Positions 55,145-64,000 of a stretch of 64,000 nucleotides of DNA are shown here, piece after piece (positions within the stretch are counted from its first letter, which is position 1; every line of letters begins with the position of its first letter). Position numbers and translations under genes: made by a program. This stretch comes from Diadophis punctatus similis (taxonomy: Eukaryota; Chordata; Lepidosauria; Squamata; Dipsadidae): positions 81,277,898-81,341,897 of the forward strand of contig JALIGW010000004.1 of the NCBI GenBank assembly GCA_023053685.1, given 5' to 3'. Below the pieces are notes generated by a model that did not search any database, was not told the origin of the DNA, and was given only the letters and a program-made list of their open reading frames with translations.

Positions 55145-55590
55145 TAGTATGTTACGATTGGAACTAAAACACGATAGAAGGATAACGTTCTGAGCTTTTA
55201 ATGAATCCGACCGTTTAAGGAACACTCTTTTCTGTTTTTGCTTTGTTTATTGGGGGAAAAAAGTAATAATTTCTGACTGTAATGCTCTCGGGAGATTTAA
55301 AGCTTAAATAATTTTTTTTAAAAAAAGAAAACTTTGGTTGTAGGATTCTTGACATCAGGTACCCTGTAAGCTGAGTGGCTCTGTAGCTAACAGCAGTGTT
55401 TTAAAGACTTGTGTATCCTTAGTCTGGCTGAATTGTCTCACAGATTATAAAACGTTTATAAAGGTCTCCCAACAACAACACTTACTGTACCACTTTAAAG
55501 TATTTTTGTTAAACCTGATAGTTTCGTTGTGACACTTAAAATTTTTTGTCAACCCGTGTATAATTAAATTTAAAATATTGTCCAAAACTG
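55145..55590 (+). other. CBLL1: CBLL1 3' UTR, at least the proximal part
   Basis: AT-rich sequence after the stop, with an ATTAAA signal near 55563. A stronger AATAAA occurs near 56398, so a longer 3' UTR is possible, but it would include two HH-1 repeat copies. The end is not resolved. Confidence 0.5.
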
Positions 55591-55679
55591 TTTGCTCGTT
55601 TACATGAAACTATCGCTTTTGTTTGGGACGGACTGAGGAGTAAAGAGAAATGATTTGCTTTTCTTATTCTTCTTATTCT

Positions 55680-55720
55680 AAGCAGGGGGTTGGACTAGAA
55701 GACCTCCAAGGTCTCTTCTG
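55680..55720 (+). mobile_element. CR1 3' end fragment
   Basis: AGCAGGGGGTTGGACTAGAA and GACCTCCAAGGTC match CR1 3' ends elsewhere in the window. It is the only part kept. Confidence 0.7.
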
Positions 55721-56114
55721 TTATTTCTGTTTTTTTTTTCTATTTCTTCAAGCCGGAAAAATGAGATTTTTCTAAGGAGAAAACTTTGATTGTTTCTGAA
55801 AATAAGGGCAAAAGTGTAGTTAAAAAAGTCTTTTTGCATTGGTCCAACGCATGTTGAAAATCAGCATATTTGTACTTCACAAAGCACTGAAGGTGTTTAT
55901 TTTTATTTATCGCTTATTTTTGGTTTTACGGTTGATTAGGCTTGTGCAAGTCAAGTAGGAGTGCTAAAGCAGACAGAAAAATCTGGAGTTAATATCTACA
56001 GATTAACAGATGGGTTGTTCGGAACAACTTGTTCCTGTGAGTCAAAACCAGTCATGAATTACAGCACATTTATTATCTAATTTCATTAATAGAGGGTCAC
56101 AAAAATTCATGTAT

Positions 56115-56312
56115 CGAAGTGTCTAGCACTGATGGTGTTACCTAGTTGGGTAATGAAATGTTTGCAAGAAAATCACCAAGCTCTGAGAGCACCAAGGACC
56201 CCACAGTCATCGTCCTCTCCACACTCCCTACCAGCATTGATGATGTTGCCTAGTTGGGTAATGAAACGTCTGCAAGAAAACCACCAAGCTCAGAGAGCAC
56301 CAAGGATCCCAC
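56115..56312 (+). repeat. HH-1 repeat, two tandem copies with decayed cores
   Basis: Copies at about 56127-56205 and 56231-56312. Core 1 reads CTGATGG; core 2 reads TTGATGA with GAAACGTC intact. Stem II TTGCC / GGTAA or TTACC / GGTAA is preserved. Both end CAGAGAGCACCAAGGA or a close variant. Confidence 0.65.
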
Positions 56313-56769
56313 TGTTTAACCCTGAACTACAAATCTTTATTGGTAAAATGTAGTATTGCCATTTTGGAGAACTTGTGATGTTAAGATTGCCTTGTAAATA
56401 AATATATGAGGAGTTAGTAGGATCACTTGTTCCAACTCCTCTGTATATCTGTTTAAGTACTAGTTGCTGGGAGACATTTTATGAATAAGGACCACGCTCT
56501 TTAAGCACGCCTGCACACGCACACACACACAAAATGCAGCATACTCTTTAAAAACATGAAATATGCTTACCAAAATTGCATTTAACATCAAGTGTATCAA
56601 AGATATCCGCTGTGATTGGATAGATAACATTTCTGGATAGCAAACCGGTTTGCTACAGTATGAAAAGTTAAGTGTGGCAAAATCCAATCATGCCAATTTT
56701 TTAAGATTTCAAGCATAATTCGGATTTTAAAACTACAGGAATGAGGTAAACACTAGGAATCTCAATTCA

Positions 56770-57130
56770 AATTCCATTGGCCACTCCTAACATTAAGATG
56801 GGCCAATGAGTTTTTTCTCTTTCGTTTTAAAACCACCATGGCTAAATTATGTTAGGTAATAATCTATAAAATCTTTTTTATCAATTACCAACCAGTCCTA
56901 ACATTAAGAACGGCCGATGAGCTTTTTTGGGGTTTTAAAACCATCACCATGGCTAAATTATACCAGGCAATAATCTATAAAATCTTTTTTATCAATCACC
57001 AACCAGTCCTAACGTTCAAAAGGACCGTTGAGTTTTTCTCTTTGGTTCTAATTAACGCCGCCATGGCTAAATTATGCCAGGCAATAATCTATAAAATCTT
57101 TTTTATCAATCCTGGCCATTCCTAACATCA
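56770..57130. repeat. Tandem repeat of about 120-bp units
   Basis: Three to four units contain AACCAGTCCTAAC, CCATGGCTAAATTATG and CAATAATCTATAAAATCTTT. Identity between units is high. No coding potential. Confidence 0.9.
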
Positions 57131-57361
57131 GGACTGTAGTAAAAATCATGTGGTTCATTTCCCAAAAGTAGGTAAATACAACCTCAAATGAACCACAACG
57201 CATAGCATGTTACACCATGTCATCATTTATTTTCCAAAAAGAAAGCCAAAATGGAGAAGCCACGGTTGAAAAAGTACTAAGTGCACACCCTTATTTCTTC
57301 GGTACATGTGAAGAGACTGAGTAGCAGCCAGGTGCTGCTAATCAAAAAATTTTTTTGTCTT

Positions 57362-57590
57362 TTAATGACTTTGTAAGCCCTTGCATTTGTGTGGAGTCGG
57401 GGCAACTGAATGGAGCTGAGTGTTTACTGGCCGGATGCCCTTCCTGTCACCAATGCGAAGTTCGCAGCAGATATTATCTCTTTGTGCCCAGAGAGAGAAA
57501 TATCTGATGCAACCTAGGATCGAACCCACAGCCTCTTGATTGTGAGGCGAGAGCTCCATCTCTAGGCCACCGCACCGCTAGGTGCTGCTA
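57362..57590 (-). mobile_element. SINE-2 (tRNA-derived)
   Basis: In reverse complement: GCGGTGGCCTAGAGATGGAG (box A region), GGTTCGATCCTAGG (box B), then GGGCATCCGGCCAGTAAACA. Copies also at 60216 and 62355. Confidence 0.8.
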
Positions 57591-57593
57591 ATC

Positions 57594-57990
57594 AAATGCC
57601 CTTGATTGATTGATCATCAGCAAGTGTGATCATCTCTATAAAATTCAAACTTCGAGCAATTTGCTGGTCTCCAGGATTGAGGTGTGTGTTAACACAATGC
57701 CAAAGAGGAAAGACAATTGTCTTAGACTTAGAGGAGCAACTATTGCTGCCCATCAAACTGGGAAGGTTTACAAGGCCATTTAAAGACCATCATTCTACAG
57801 TGAGGAAGACTATTCATAAGTGGAAAACAGTTCAAGACAATTGCCAATCTTCCCAGGAGTGGAGATCCCAGCAAAATCACCCCACAAGGTCAGACCGTAC
57901 GATGCTGTGTGAGAAGTTTTCTATCCAAATATATTTTATTCTTTATACTGTTTCTATCTTCCCCTTAAAATATTAACAGAATCCACAAGG
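57594..57990 (+). pseudogene. Tc1-like transposon relic with transposase N-terminus
   Basis: After GCCCTTGATTGATTGATCAT, plus frames give ATIAAHQTGKVYKAI and FHHSTVRKTIHKWKTVQDNC with LPRSGDPSKITP, the helix-turn-helix region of Tc1-type transposases, in more than one frame. The catalytic part is absent. Confidence 0.75.
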
Positions 57991-58170
57991 GTATGAGAAT
58001 CAGTGTCTCCACAGATTAACAGTCAGTCTGAAACTTAAATGAATCAACTAAAATCAGCACACTTCCTCAAATAAGTTACTCAGACCTAATCCACATATCA
58101 AAGGATAAGGTCTGCAAACACAGAGTTAATTAAATGAGGTCTCCCAGAGGAACTGTATGTTCACAAGAAT

Positions 58171-58172
58171 AA

Positions 58173-58226
<54 letters not shown>
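58171..58226. repeat. (AC)n microsatellite
   Basis: About 28 AC units. It served as the target of the following MITE-E insertion, since AC repeats resume at its right edge. Confidence 0.95.
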
Positions 58227-58237
<11 letters not shown>

Positions 58238-58880
58238 AGTGGTGGGTTCCTACTGGTGCGGTCCACTCTATAGCACCGGTAGTGGCCAGCTGGTGACGTC
58301 ACAGTACCGGTGCGGTCGGTTGCCGGTGCCTGGGCACCGCCATTAAAAAAAAATTTTTTTTTTTAAATTTTCTTCTGCGCATGCCCAGAAACCTGACAAT
58401 TAAGTCTTTCCCCGTCCCTTCACTTGAAAATAATAAGAAGCTCGCATTTGACACTTTTCCTTCGCTTTTGCCTAAAGCTTCCCAAAGTGGGCGTTTTCCG
58501 AAAGCTTAACCTTTTATACTGTTAATTTTATACTGTTATTCTTTAGACGAAAACATTGAGGACTGTTAAAAGATACTGTCAATATTTTCGTCTAAGGAAT
58601 CCATGACTGAAACCAAAAATGCTGTATGAGACTTGCTTGTCTTTTAACTATAGCATTTTCTGCATATAAAGGTTGCTGTGTTGCCATGGTGTAACACACA
58701 CTTTGTATGCAAAGCTTTTCATGTAAGGTATAAAATAGCAGAAATAGTAGTAACATCTCTCTGAAATAACTAATATATGACCGGCAAGCTACTCCCACCT
58801 GGTCATATGGCCGGCAAGCCACACCCACAAAATAAGCCACGCCCACAGAGTGGTACTAAAAAATTAGGAACCCGCCCCTG
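58227..58880. mobile_element. MITE-E element in an AC microsatellite
   Basis: It begins CAGTGGTGGGTTCC and ends GGAACCCGCCCCTG, with ACACACAC on both sides. GGTGACGTCACAGTACCGG lies inside. The interior includes a short hairpin at 58543-58595 (TTAGACGAAAACATTGA and its complement). Confidence 0.85.
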
Positions 58881-59084
58881 ACACACACCCCTCAAGTGTC
58901 ACCCTAGAATCAGCAAGTGACATCCAGGACAAGCCCCCCCTTATAAAATCTGTGGCTGTATCCCATTTCTCTCCAGCCTGCCCCTAAAAGCAAACTGTTT
59001 TTGCTTTTAGGAATAAATATTTCTTCTCCCTTCACAACTGTCTGGATCTCATTTTTTATTTATTCTTGCGCAGCCCCGAGCCTC

Positions 59085-59225
59085 ACACTTATGACCGTCG
59101 CAGCAGCCACAAAATCACGTGACCAAAAATTGTCCTTAAACCAGGCGCGATTCTCTTAACAACCGCCTTGCTTCGCAATGGAAATTTTGGTTTCCGGTTG
59201 TGGTTGTAAGTTGAGGACTACAGCG
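59085..59225 (-). mobile_element. MITE-A fragment
   Basis: TTATGACCGTCGCAGCAGCC to GGTTGTAAGTTGAGGACTAC. Confidence 0.65.
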
Positions 59226-59690
59226 AAAGCGTTTTATATTTATAGCTGTAGCTTTAAAAAGAAAACTTTTATGGAAAGAATATTTACACAATAAAATATA
59301 AAGTATTGAAAAAAAAAACATTTTGAAGTATGTAAACCATTTACAACGCGGAAATGTACAGTCTTCAACCTATAAACGGAATTATTTACATATACCATAT
59401 ACAAATCTGCATAGTGTATGAACATACAATAAAATTGATACTTAATCTTTTGATACTAACATACATCAGTGCTCTTTGAGATCAGGATTTTCATATAGTA
59501 TGTTATATACATGTTTTTATACACGTACAGCTGGGTTAAGTGCTTCCTTTTTTTAAAAAAACCCTATTTTTATTATATTCAAAAAAAGTTAAAATACAAA
59601 ACAGCATTTTTTTGGGAAGAAACAAAGAAAAACAAAACAAACAAGAGATTTTTTTAAAAAAGTTATGTGGCCCAAAATGGTTGCCTATGG

Positions 59691-59826
59691 CAGGGGTCCC
59701 CAAACTTGGCAACTTTATGACTTGTGGACTTCAACTCCCAGAATTCTCCAGTCAGCATAGCTGACTGGAGAATTCTGGGAGTTGAAGTCCATAAGTCTCA
59801 AAGTTGCCAAGTTTGAAGACCTCTAA
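59691..59826. mobile_element. MITE-B foldback palindrome with perfect 8-bp duplication
   Basis: CAGGGGTCCCCAAACTTGG starts it. GCCTATGG flanks both sides (59683-59690 and 59827-59834). Palindrome centre CAGCATAGCTGACTG near 59756. Confidence 0.93.
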
Positions 59827-60215
59827 GCCTATGGTGTCGAAGCGTCCACGGAAAGGATAAAATCTGCCAGAAGTTAGGCATGGCGTGCAGTTGAAGTTCC
59901 GCCTTTCTTTTGTACATACATGTATGTGTATGTGACTCGTGTCCCTGCAGGAGGGACTGGCCTTCACCTCTGACATCACTCAATGTAGAGTCTTGTTGGA
60001 GAACCAACATTTCTCTCCTTTTCTTAACTTTTTCACGCTCCGTCTCCAATCGTCTTTTTTTTACAATCTCGTTTCTGTTGAGTCCTGTGGGAACCAAACA
60101 AACAAACATTTGTGTTTTATTTGGGAAGTAAAGTAACAGCAAGCCACTTTCATACCGTTGGCCCCCAAAAGAGGTTGTAGCTGAGGTGGTTACCAAAAGC
60201 TGTCACCAAAAATTG

Positions 60216-60365
60216 TAGCTGCTGTGGCCTAGAGGTGGAGCTCTTGCTTCACAATCAGGAGGTTGTGAGTTCAATCCTAGGTAGAGGCAGATGTAAGGGT
60301 CTCCTGCTTGGGCAGGGGGTTGGTCTAGATGATCTGCAAGGTCCCTTCCAACTCTATAAATCTGT
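60216..60365 (+). mobile_element. SINE-2 with a CR1-like 3' tail
   Basis: Box A GTGGCCTAGAGGTGGAGCTC and box B TTGTGAGTTCAATCCTAGGT are followed by GGGCAGGGGGTTGGTCTAGA and TGATCTGCAAGGTCCCTTCC, which match the CR1 3' end in this window. This implies mobilisation by CR1. Confidence 0.82.
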
Positions 60366-60581
60366 TAAAAGTGGAATTCGATCCAGAAAAAAAATCATAC
60401 AGTCCTTGACTTACAACAGTTCATTTAGTGACTGTTCGAAGTTACAAGAAACTGTGTAACTTACACAGAAAAAAGTGACTTAGGATTCTTTTTCACACTT
60501 GGGACCGTTGCAGTATCCCCATGGTCATATGATCAGAATTCAGACGGCAACTGATTCGTATTGATGACGGTTGCAGAGTCC

Positions 60582-60911
60582 TGTCACGTAGTGAATATTG
60601 CCAGTTGTATGTATATGCAGGGTGATGCACCCCTATCCTAATATTATGGTACATTCCATTACAAGCAGGACACGTGATGTGATCTTGTACGCATGTGTGC
60701 ATTCCCGATTCTCCATTCTTCTTCTTGTAGTTTGGCTCTGACCGGGAGCGGTCACATTTAATTAGCAAGAATGTAATTATTCAGAATTTATTGTTTTTGT
60801 ACCGAAATAAATATTTTATTAGAACTTTAACTTCGGTTTTATTTCTAAATGTCTGAGCTCCGAGAGAAAGATCAAACATCGCCTCTATGGAGATTTATTC
60901 TCCCTTTAACA
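60582..60911 (+). mobile_element. Solo LTR (LTR-1) with perfect 5-bp duplication
   Basis: TGTCACGTAGTGAATATTG at the left to CTCCCTTTAACA at the right; AGTCC at 60577-60581 and 60912-60916. AAATAAATATTTTATTAG holds a poly(A) signal. Same family as 36301-36638; both sit in MITE-A. Confidence 0.9.
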
Positions 60912-61009
60912 AGTCCCGGGGTCGTTCGATCCTCTCTTGCAACCGTCTTGACAAGCGAAGCCAAAGAGGAAGCCCCAATTCACTTAACAGCCGTGTTACT
61001 AACTGAATA

Positions 61010-61501
61010 ACAGAGTTGGAAGGGACCTTGGAGGTCTTCTAGTCCAACCCCCTGCTCAGGCAGGAAACCCTACACCATTTCAGACAAATGGTTATCCAAT
61101 ATCTTCTTAAAAACTTCCAGTGTTGGAGCATTCACAACTTCTGGAGGCAGGCTGTTCCACGGATTAATTGTTCTGTCAGGAAATTTCTCCTTAGTTCTAA
61201 GTTGATTCTCTTCTTGATTAGTTTCCACCCATTGCTTCTTGTTCTACCTTCAGGTGCTTTGGAGAATAGTTTGACTCCCTCTTCTTTGGGACAGCCCCTC
61301 AAATATTGGAATACTGCTATCATGTCACCCCTGGTCCTTCTCTTTGTTAGATTAGACATACTGTACATAGCTTCCTAAACCATTCGTTGTATGGTTTAAA
61401 CTCCTGCCCGTAATCCTCTCCCTTGCTCTTCTCTGCACCCTATCCTTGAATTGGTTCTAAGGTGAGCCTGGTGAGGCCAGTATTCTCCACCTGCCGGTTC
61501 A
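61010..61501 (-). mobile_element. CR1 LINE 3' fragment
   Basis: GAGTTGGAAGGGACCTTGGA at the 3' edge (left), then TTCTCCTTAGTTCTAAGTTG and GTCACCCCTGGTCCTTCTCT. Minus frames read [19 protein letters not shown], as in the CR1 at 49465. Confidence 0.85.
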
Positions 61502-61506
61502 ATTAC

Positions 61507-62036
61507 TGGATCCTCCAGCAGCTGAATCAGAGGAGGAGGAGGAGGCATGGGAGTCAGGGTCAGCATCAAGGCAACCTGAGAACTCTGAGGGGGAAGAGGG
61601 AATGGAGCTGGCAGAGAGAGAGAGAGAGAGGCGGAGCCAGAGCCTGGGCCTTCCGTCAGCCCTCAGATGAAGAGTCAACGGTCTCCAGGTCTGGAGGTGG
61701 CTGATGAGGAAGAGGAGGAACAGCTGGGTCCAGTGCCTGATGCACGGATGCGCAGAAGGCAGAGGAGAGGAGAGCAGTGGAAATCTATGGGCCGGTCCTT
61801 GGGACAGAAGAGCCACCACTGCTAGTGAAGCCCCACCCTAGCTCTGGGGATAAAAGGCAGGGGGCGGAGATGAATAGATGTGGCAGACAACTATGCATCT
61901 CCCCGACAGACGGACTTGTTAGCCTGCTGTGTATGAGAGAGAAACTTTTTGCCGGGGCTGCCGGCACTCTTAATTAAAAGAATCTTTTGCGTTCACGCCA
62001 GAGGGTTTGTCGTGCTTGGGGAGCTGGGTCAGAACA
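61507..62036 (+). mobile_element. Solo LTR of 530 bp with perfect 5-bp duplication
   Basis: TGGATCCTCCAGCAGCTG at the left to GAGCTGGGTCAGAACA at the right; ATTAC at 61502-61506 and 62037-62041. Promoter-like GGGATAAAAGGC near 61848 and an AATTAAAAG signal near 61970. No internal genes. Class not determined; 5-bp duplications fit Gypsy or ERV-type integrases. Confidence 0.9.
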
Positions 62037-62349
62037 ATTACTTAACAACTGCAATGATTCATTTAACGACTCTGGAAAGAGAGGTCGTAAAATGGAGCAA
62101 AACCTATTTAACAGCTGTCTTGCTTAGCAACAGCTCAATTGTGGACACCAGTAGAGGACCGCTTGTTCTTAGCAACGAGGAATAGGTCATTTGCATTAGC
62201 ATGTTCCAAATGGAAAGTATTTGTAATTAGAAGTACTTCCATTCTGCTTTCCTTCTGATCAAAATTCAGACCTCTCAAGCCTTCTAGGAGAGCTACTTTC
62301 AAGAGTCTCTCGTAGACTCAATTTTATTGATCGTATTCAAGATAGAGAG

Positions 62350-62590
62350 GAGGGAGTGGTGCGGTGTCCTAGAGGTGCAGCTCTCGCCTCACAATCAGGA
62401 GGCTGTGAGTTCGAGCCAAGGTAAAGGCAGATATTTCTCTCTCTGGGCACGATGAGAATATATCTGCTGAACAAAACTCCACATTGGCGACAGGAAGGGC
62501 ATCCAGCCAGTAAACACTCTGCTAGCTCCATTCAGTTGTCCTGACTCCACCCCGCAAGGGATTACGGGGTCGTTAAAAGATGATGATGAT
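62350..62590 (+). mobile_element. SINE-2 with (GAT)n tail
   Basis: GTGTCCTAGAGGTGCAGCTC (box A region), GAGTTCGAGCCAAGG (box B), then GGGCATCCAGCCAGTAAACA and GGGTCGTTAAAAGATGATGA. The tail differs from the CR1-like tail of the copy at 60216. Confidence 0.82.
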
Positions 62591-62905
62591 GATTCAAGAT
62601 GGAGAAGAGAGCCTTACCGTTGGGTCTCGATTGCGCAATCCTCCGCTCGTATTAATTATATAGTGATTGTTGTTTTGATTATCCTGTAATGGAATAAACG
62701 TTCTGCTGTTAACAATGGGTTCTGTCATTTTAATTTAAAAGAAAAAAAAACTCTGTTGATTTATAGCTAGTTAATCCTACGGCAATTTCAGTTGGACTAC
62801 CGATGTTTACCGACTATGTTACATGAAGTCCTTGCTCCAAGGGGGGGTCCATAAATTATGGTTGAAAATGTTTTAGATGGCAGCCACATGAAAAAAGGGA
62901 TGAAA
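62590..62905. other. Intergenic, nothing recognised
   Basis: No gene or repeat signals identified. Confidence 0.5.
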
Positions 62906-62906
62906 C

Positions 62907-63099
62907 CAGAGGTGGCATTCATCCGGTTCTATCCGGTTCGGGCGAACCGGTAGTGGAGACTGTGTGATGCCCCGCCCACCCGTCCGTACGTAATTACGTC
63001 CCATTTATTGACATTTTCGAGACTCTGCACATGCGCCGAAGGCCACGCCCGCGCTCACATTTGCGAACCGGTACGGAAAGTAAGTGAATCGCACCCCTG
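62907..63099. mobile_element. Short MITE-E element
   Basis: CAGAGGTGGCATTCATCCGG to GAATCGCACCCCTG. Flanks GATGAAAC / CGTGAAAC share six of eight bases. Confidence 0.78.
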
Positions 63100-63129
63100 C
63101 GTGAAACGTGAATTGGATCCAGAAAAAAA

Positions 63130-63496
63130 CATAGAGGTAGTCTTTCACTTACAACAGTTCATTTAATGACCGTTCGAACTTATAAGGTCACTGAAAAAAG
63201 TGACTTAGGCTTGTTTTTCACACTCACAACCATTGTAGCATCCCGATAGTCATATGATCAAAATTCAGATGCTTGGCAATCGATTCGCATTTATGACTGT
63301 GTCCCAAGGTCGTGCGATCCCCTTTTGTGGCCTTCTGACAAGCAAAGCCACTGGGGAAACCAGATTCACTTAACAACCAGGTTACCAATGATCAACTGCA
63401 GTGATTTACTTAACAATGGTGGCAAGAAAGGTCGTAAAATGGGACAAACCTCACTTAATAATAAATGTCTTGCTCAATTGTGGTCATAAGACTAGG
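63130..63496 (-). mobile_element. MITE-A copy
   Basis: GAGGTAGTCTTTCACTTACA to GGTCATAAGACTAGGA, with all family blocks in reverse orientation. Confidence 0.8.
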
Positions 63497-63497
63497 A

Positions 63498-63646
63498 CAG
63501 TGGTGGGTTCTAAATGATTTTGCTGCTTGCGCACGTGTGCCACTTCTGCGCATGCGCAGATGAGTCCCGGGTTGGTGGGAGGAGCCTCCTGCCGCCGGCG
63601 CTACCGGTTCTAGGAACCAGTCCGAACTGGGAGCAACCCACCGCTG
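63498..63646. mobile_element. Short MITE-E element
   Basis: CAGTGGTGGGTTCTAAATG to GAGCAACCCACCGCTG. Lies at the end of a MITE-A copy. Confidence 0.75.
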
Positions 63647-63701
63647 GTCCAGGAGTACCTGTAAATTTTTGGAACTCTAAGGGGAAAACAGAAACCCCAA
63701 T

Positions 63702-63933
63702 ATAGCAATAGCCCTGAGACTTATATACCGCTTCACAGTGCTTTACAGCCCTCTCTAAGCGGTTTGCAGAGTTTGCAAGAATCTGGGTCCTCATTTTACC
63801 CACCGCGGAAGGACGGAAGGCTAAGTCAACCTTGAGCCTGGTGAGATTCGAACTGCCAAATTTCAGGCAGCCGGCAGGCAGCAGAACTAGCCTGCAGTAC
63901 TGCGCTTTCACCACTGCGCCACAGTGGCTCAAT
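63702..63933 (-). mobile_element. SINE-1 (tRNA-derived)
   Basis: In reverse complement: box A TGGCGCAGTGGTGAAAGC, box B AGTTCGAATCTCACC, tail GTCTCAGGGCTATTGCTATA. Confidence 0.86.
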
Positions 63934-64000
63934 ATGTTCTTATCATCACGATAATTCTTGGTTGCAAAGTTCCAGTTATCCTCAAAGGATGCTTTTGCTT

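Larger units (their letters stand above)
60399..62166 (-). mobile_element. MITE-A copy split by three insertions
   Basis: Remaining MITE-A pieces: 60399-60581, 60912-61009 and about 62037-62166, in order and same orientation. Insertions: LTR-1 at 60582-60911; CR1 at about 61010-61501; a second LTR at 61507-62036. Confidence 0.8.

Noticed and set aside
54377..55225. 282-codon minus-strand frame opposite CBLL1 exon 6
   Set aside because: Shadow of the Pro-rich coding exon: Pro codons read backwards give Gly/Arg/Val-rich open frames.

Overview
The window looks like snake (colubroid squamate) nuclear DNA. It has vertebrate split genes with GT-AG introns. It also has CR1-type LINE 3' ends that run into long (AATAG)n and (ATAG)n arrays, a feature described for snake genomes, plus tRNA-derived SINEs, L1 tails and many short hAT-type DNA elements. 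The repeat names used here (MITE-A to -E, HH-1, HH-2, SINE-1, SINE-2, LTR-1) are my own working labels. Assignments to known families come from sequence features and memory, not a search.

Three protein-coding genes can be rebuilt exon by exon. BCAP29 (minus strand, 7 coding exons, 23411 down to 8581, 242 aa) is an ER membrane cargo receptor that ends in a dilysine ER-retrieval signal. DUS4L (minus strand, 6 coding exons, 37637 down to 28994, 323 aa, with a noncoding first exon near 40.8-41.0 kb) is a tRNA dihydrouridine synthase. CBLL1/HAKAI (plus strand, 6 coding exons, 41118 to 55144, 491 aa) is a RING-type E3 ligase and m6A-writer subunit. DUS4L and CBLL1 are head to head around one CpG-rich promoter at about 40.9-41.15 kb. 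DUS4L and BCAP29 are in tandem on the minus strand. A GC-rich, TATA-containing promoter near 1.45-1.55 kb appears to fire leftward out of the window. SLC26A4 is a candidate for it by neighbourhood only.

Layout: 1-1.14 kb, G-rich higher-order minisatellite; 1.14-1.75 kb, CpG-rich promoter candidate; 1.8-7.5 kb, repeats; 7.57-23.9 kb, BCAP29 with repeat-filled introns and a minisatellite beside its first donor; 24-28.8 kb, CR1, hAT, L1 and hammerhead-like repeats; 28.8-41.0 kb, DUS4L, holding a 670-bp pyrimidine tract and a 770-bp (ATAG)n array; 41.1-55.6 kb, CBLL1; 55.6-64 kb, intergenic, with tandem repeats, a Tc1-like relic, solo LTRs and nested elements.

The most notable observations are these. 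(1) Two dispersed repeat families carry complete hammerhead-ribozyme-like cores (CTGANGA, stem II, GAAA, GTC), best at 4900-4940 and on the minus strand at 50361-50394. (2) Several hAT insertions keep exact 8-bp target duplications; one retains what looks like the start of a transposase, and another carries a captured coiled-coil-coding fragment. (3) One MITE copy (60399-62166) has been split by three later insertions, two of them solo LTRs with perfect 5-bp duplications. (4) An unassigned, mostly open minus-strand segment lies in CBLL1 intron 1, itself interrupted by a hAT element.
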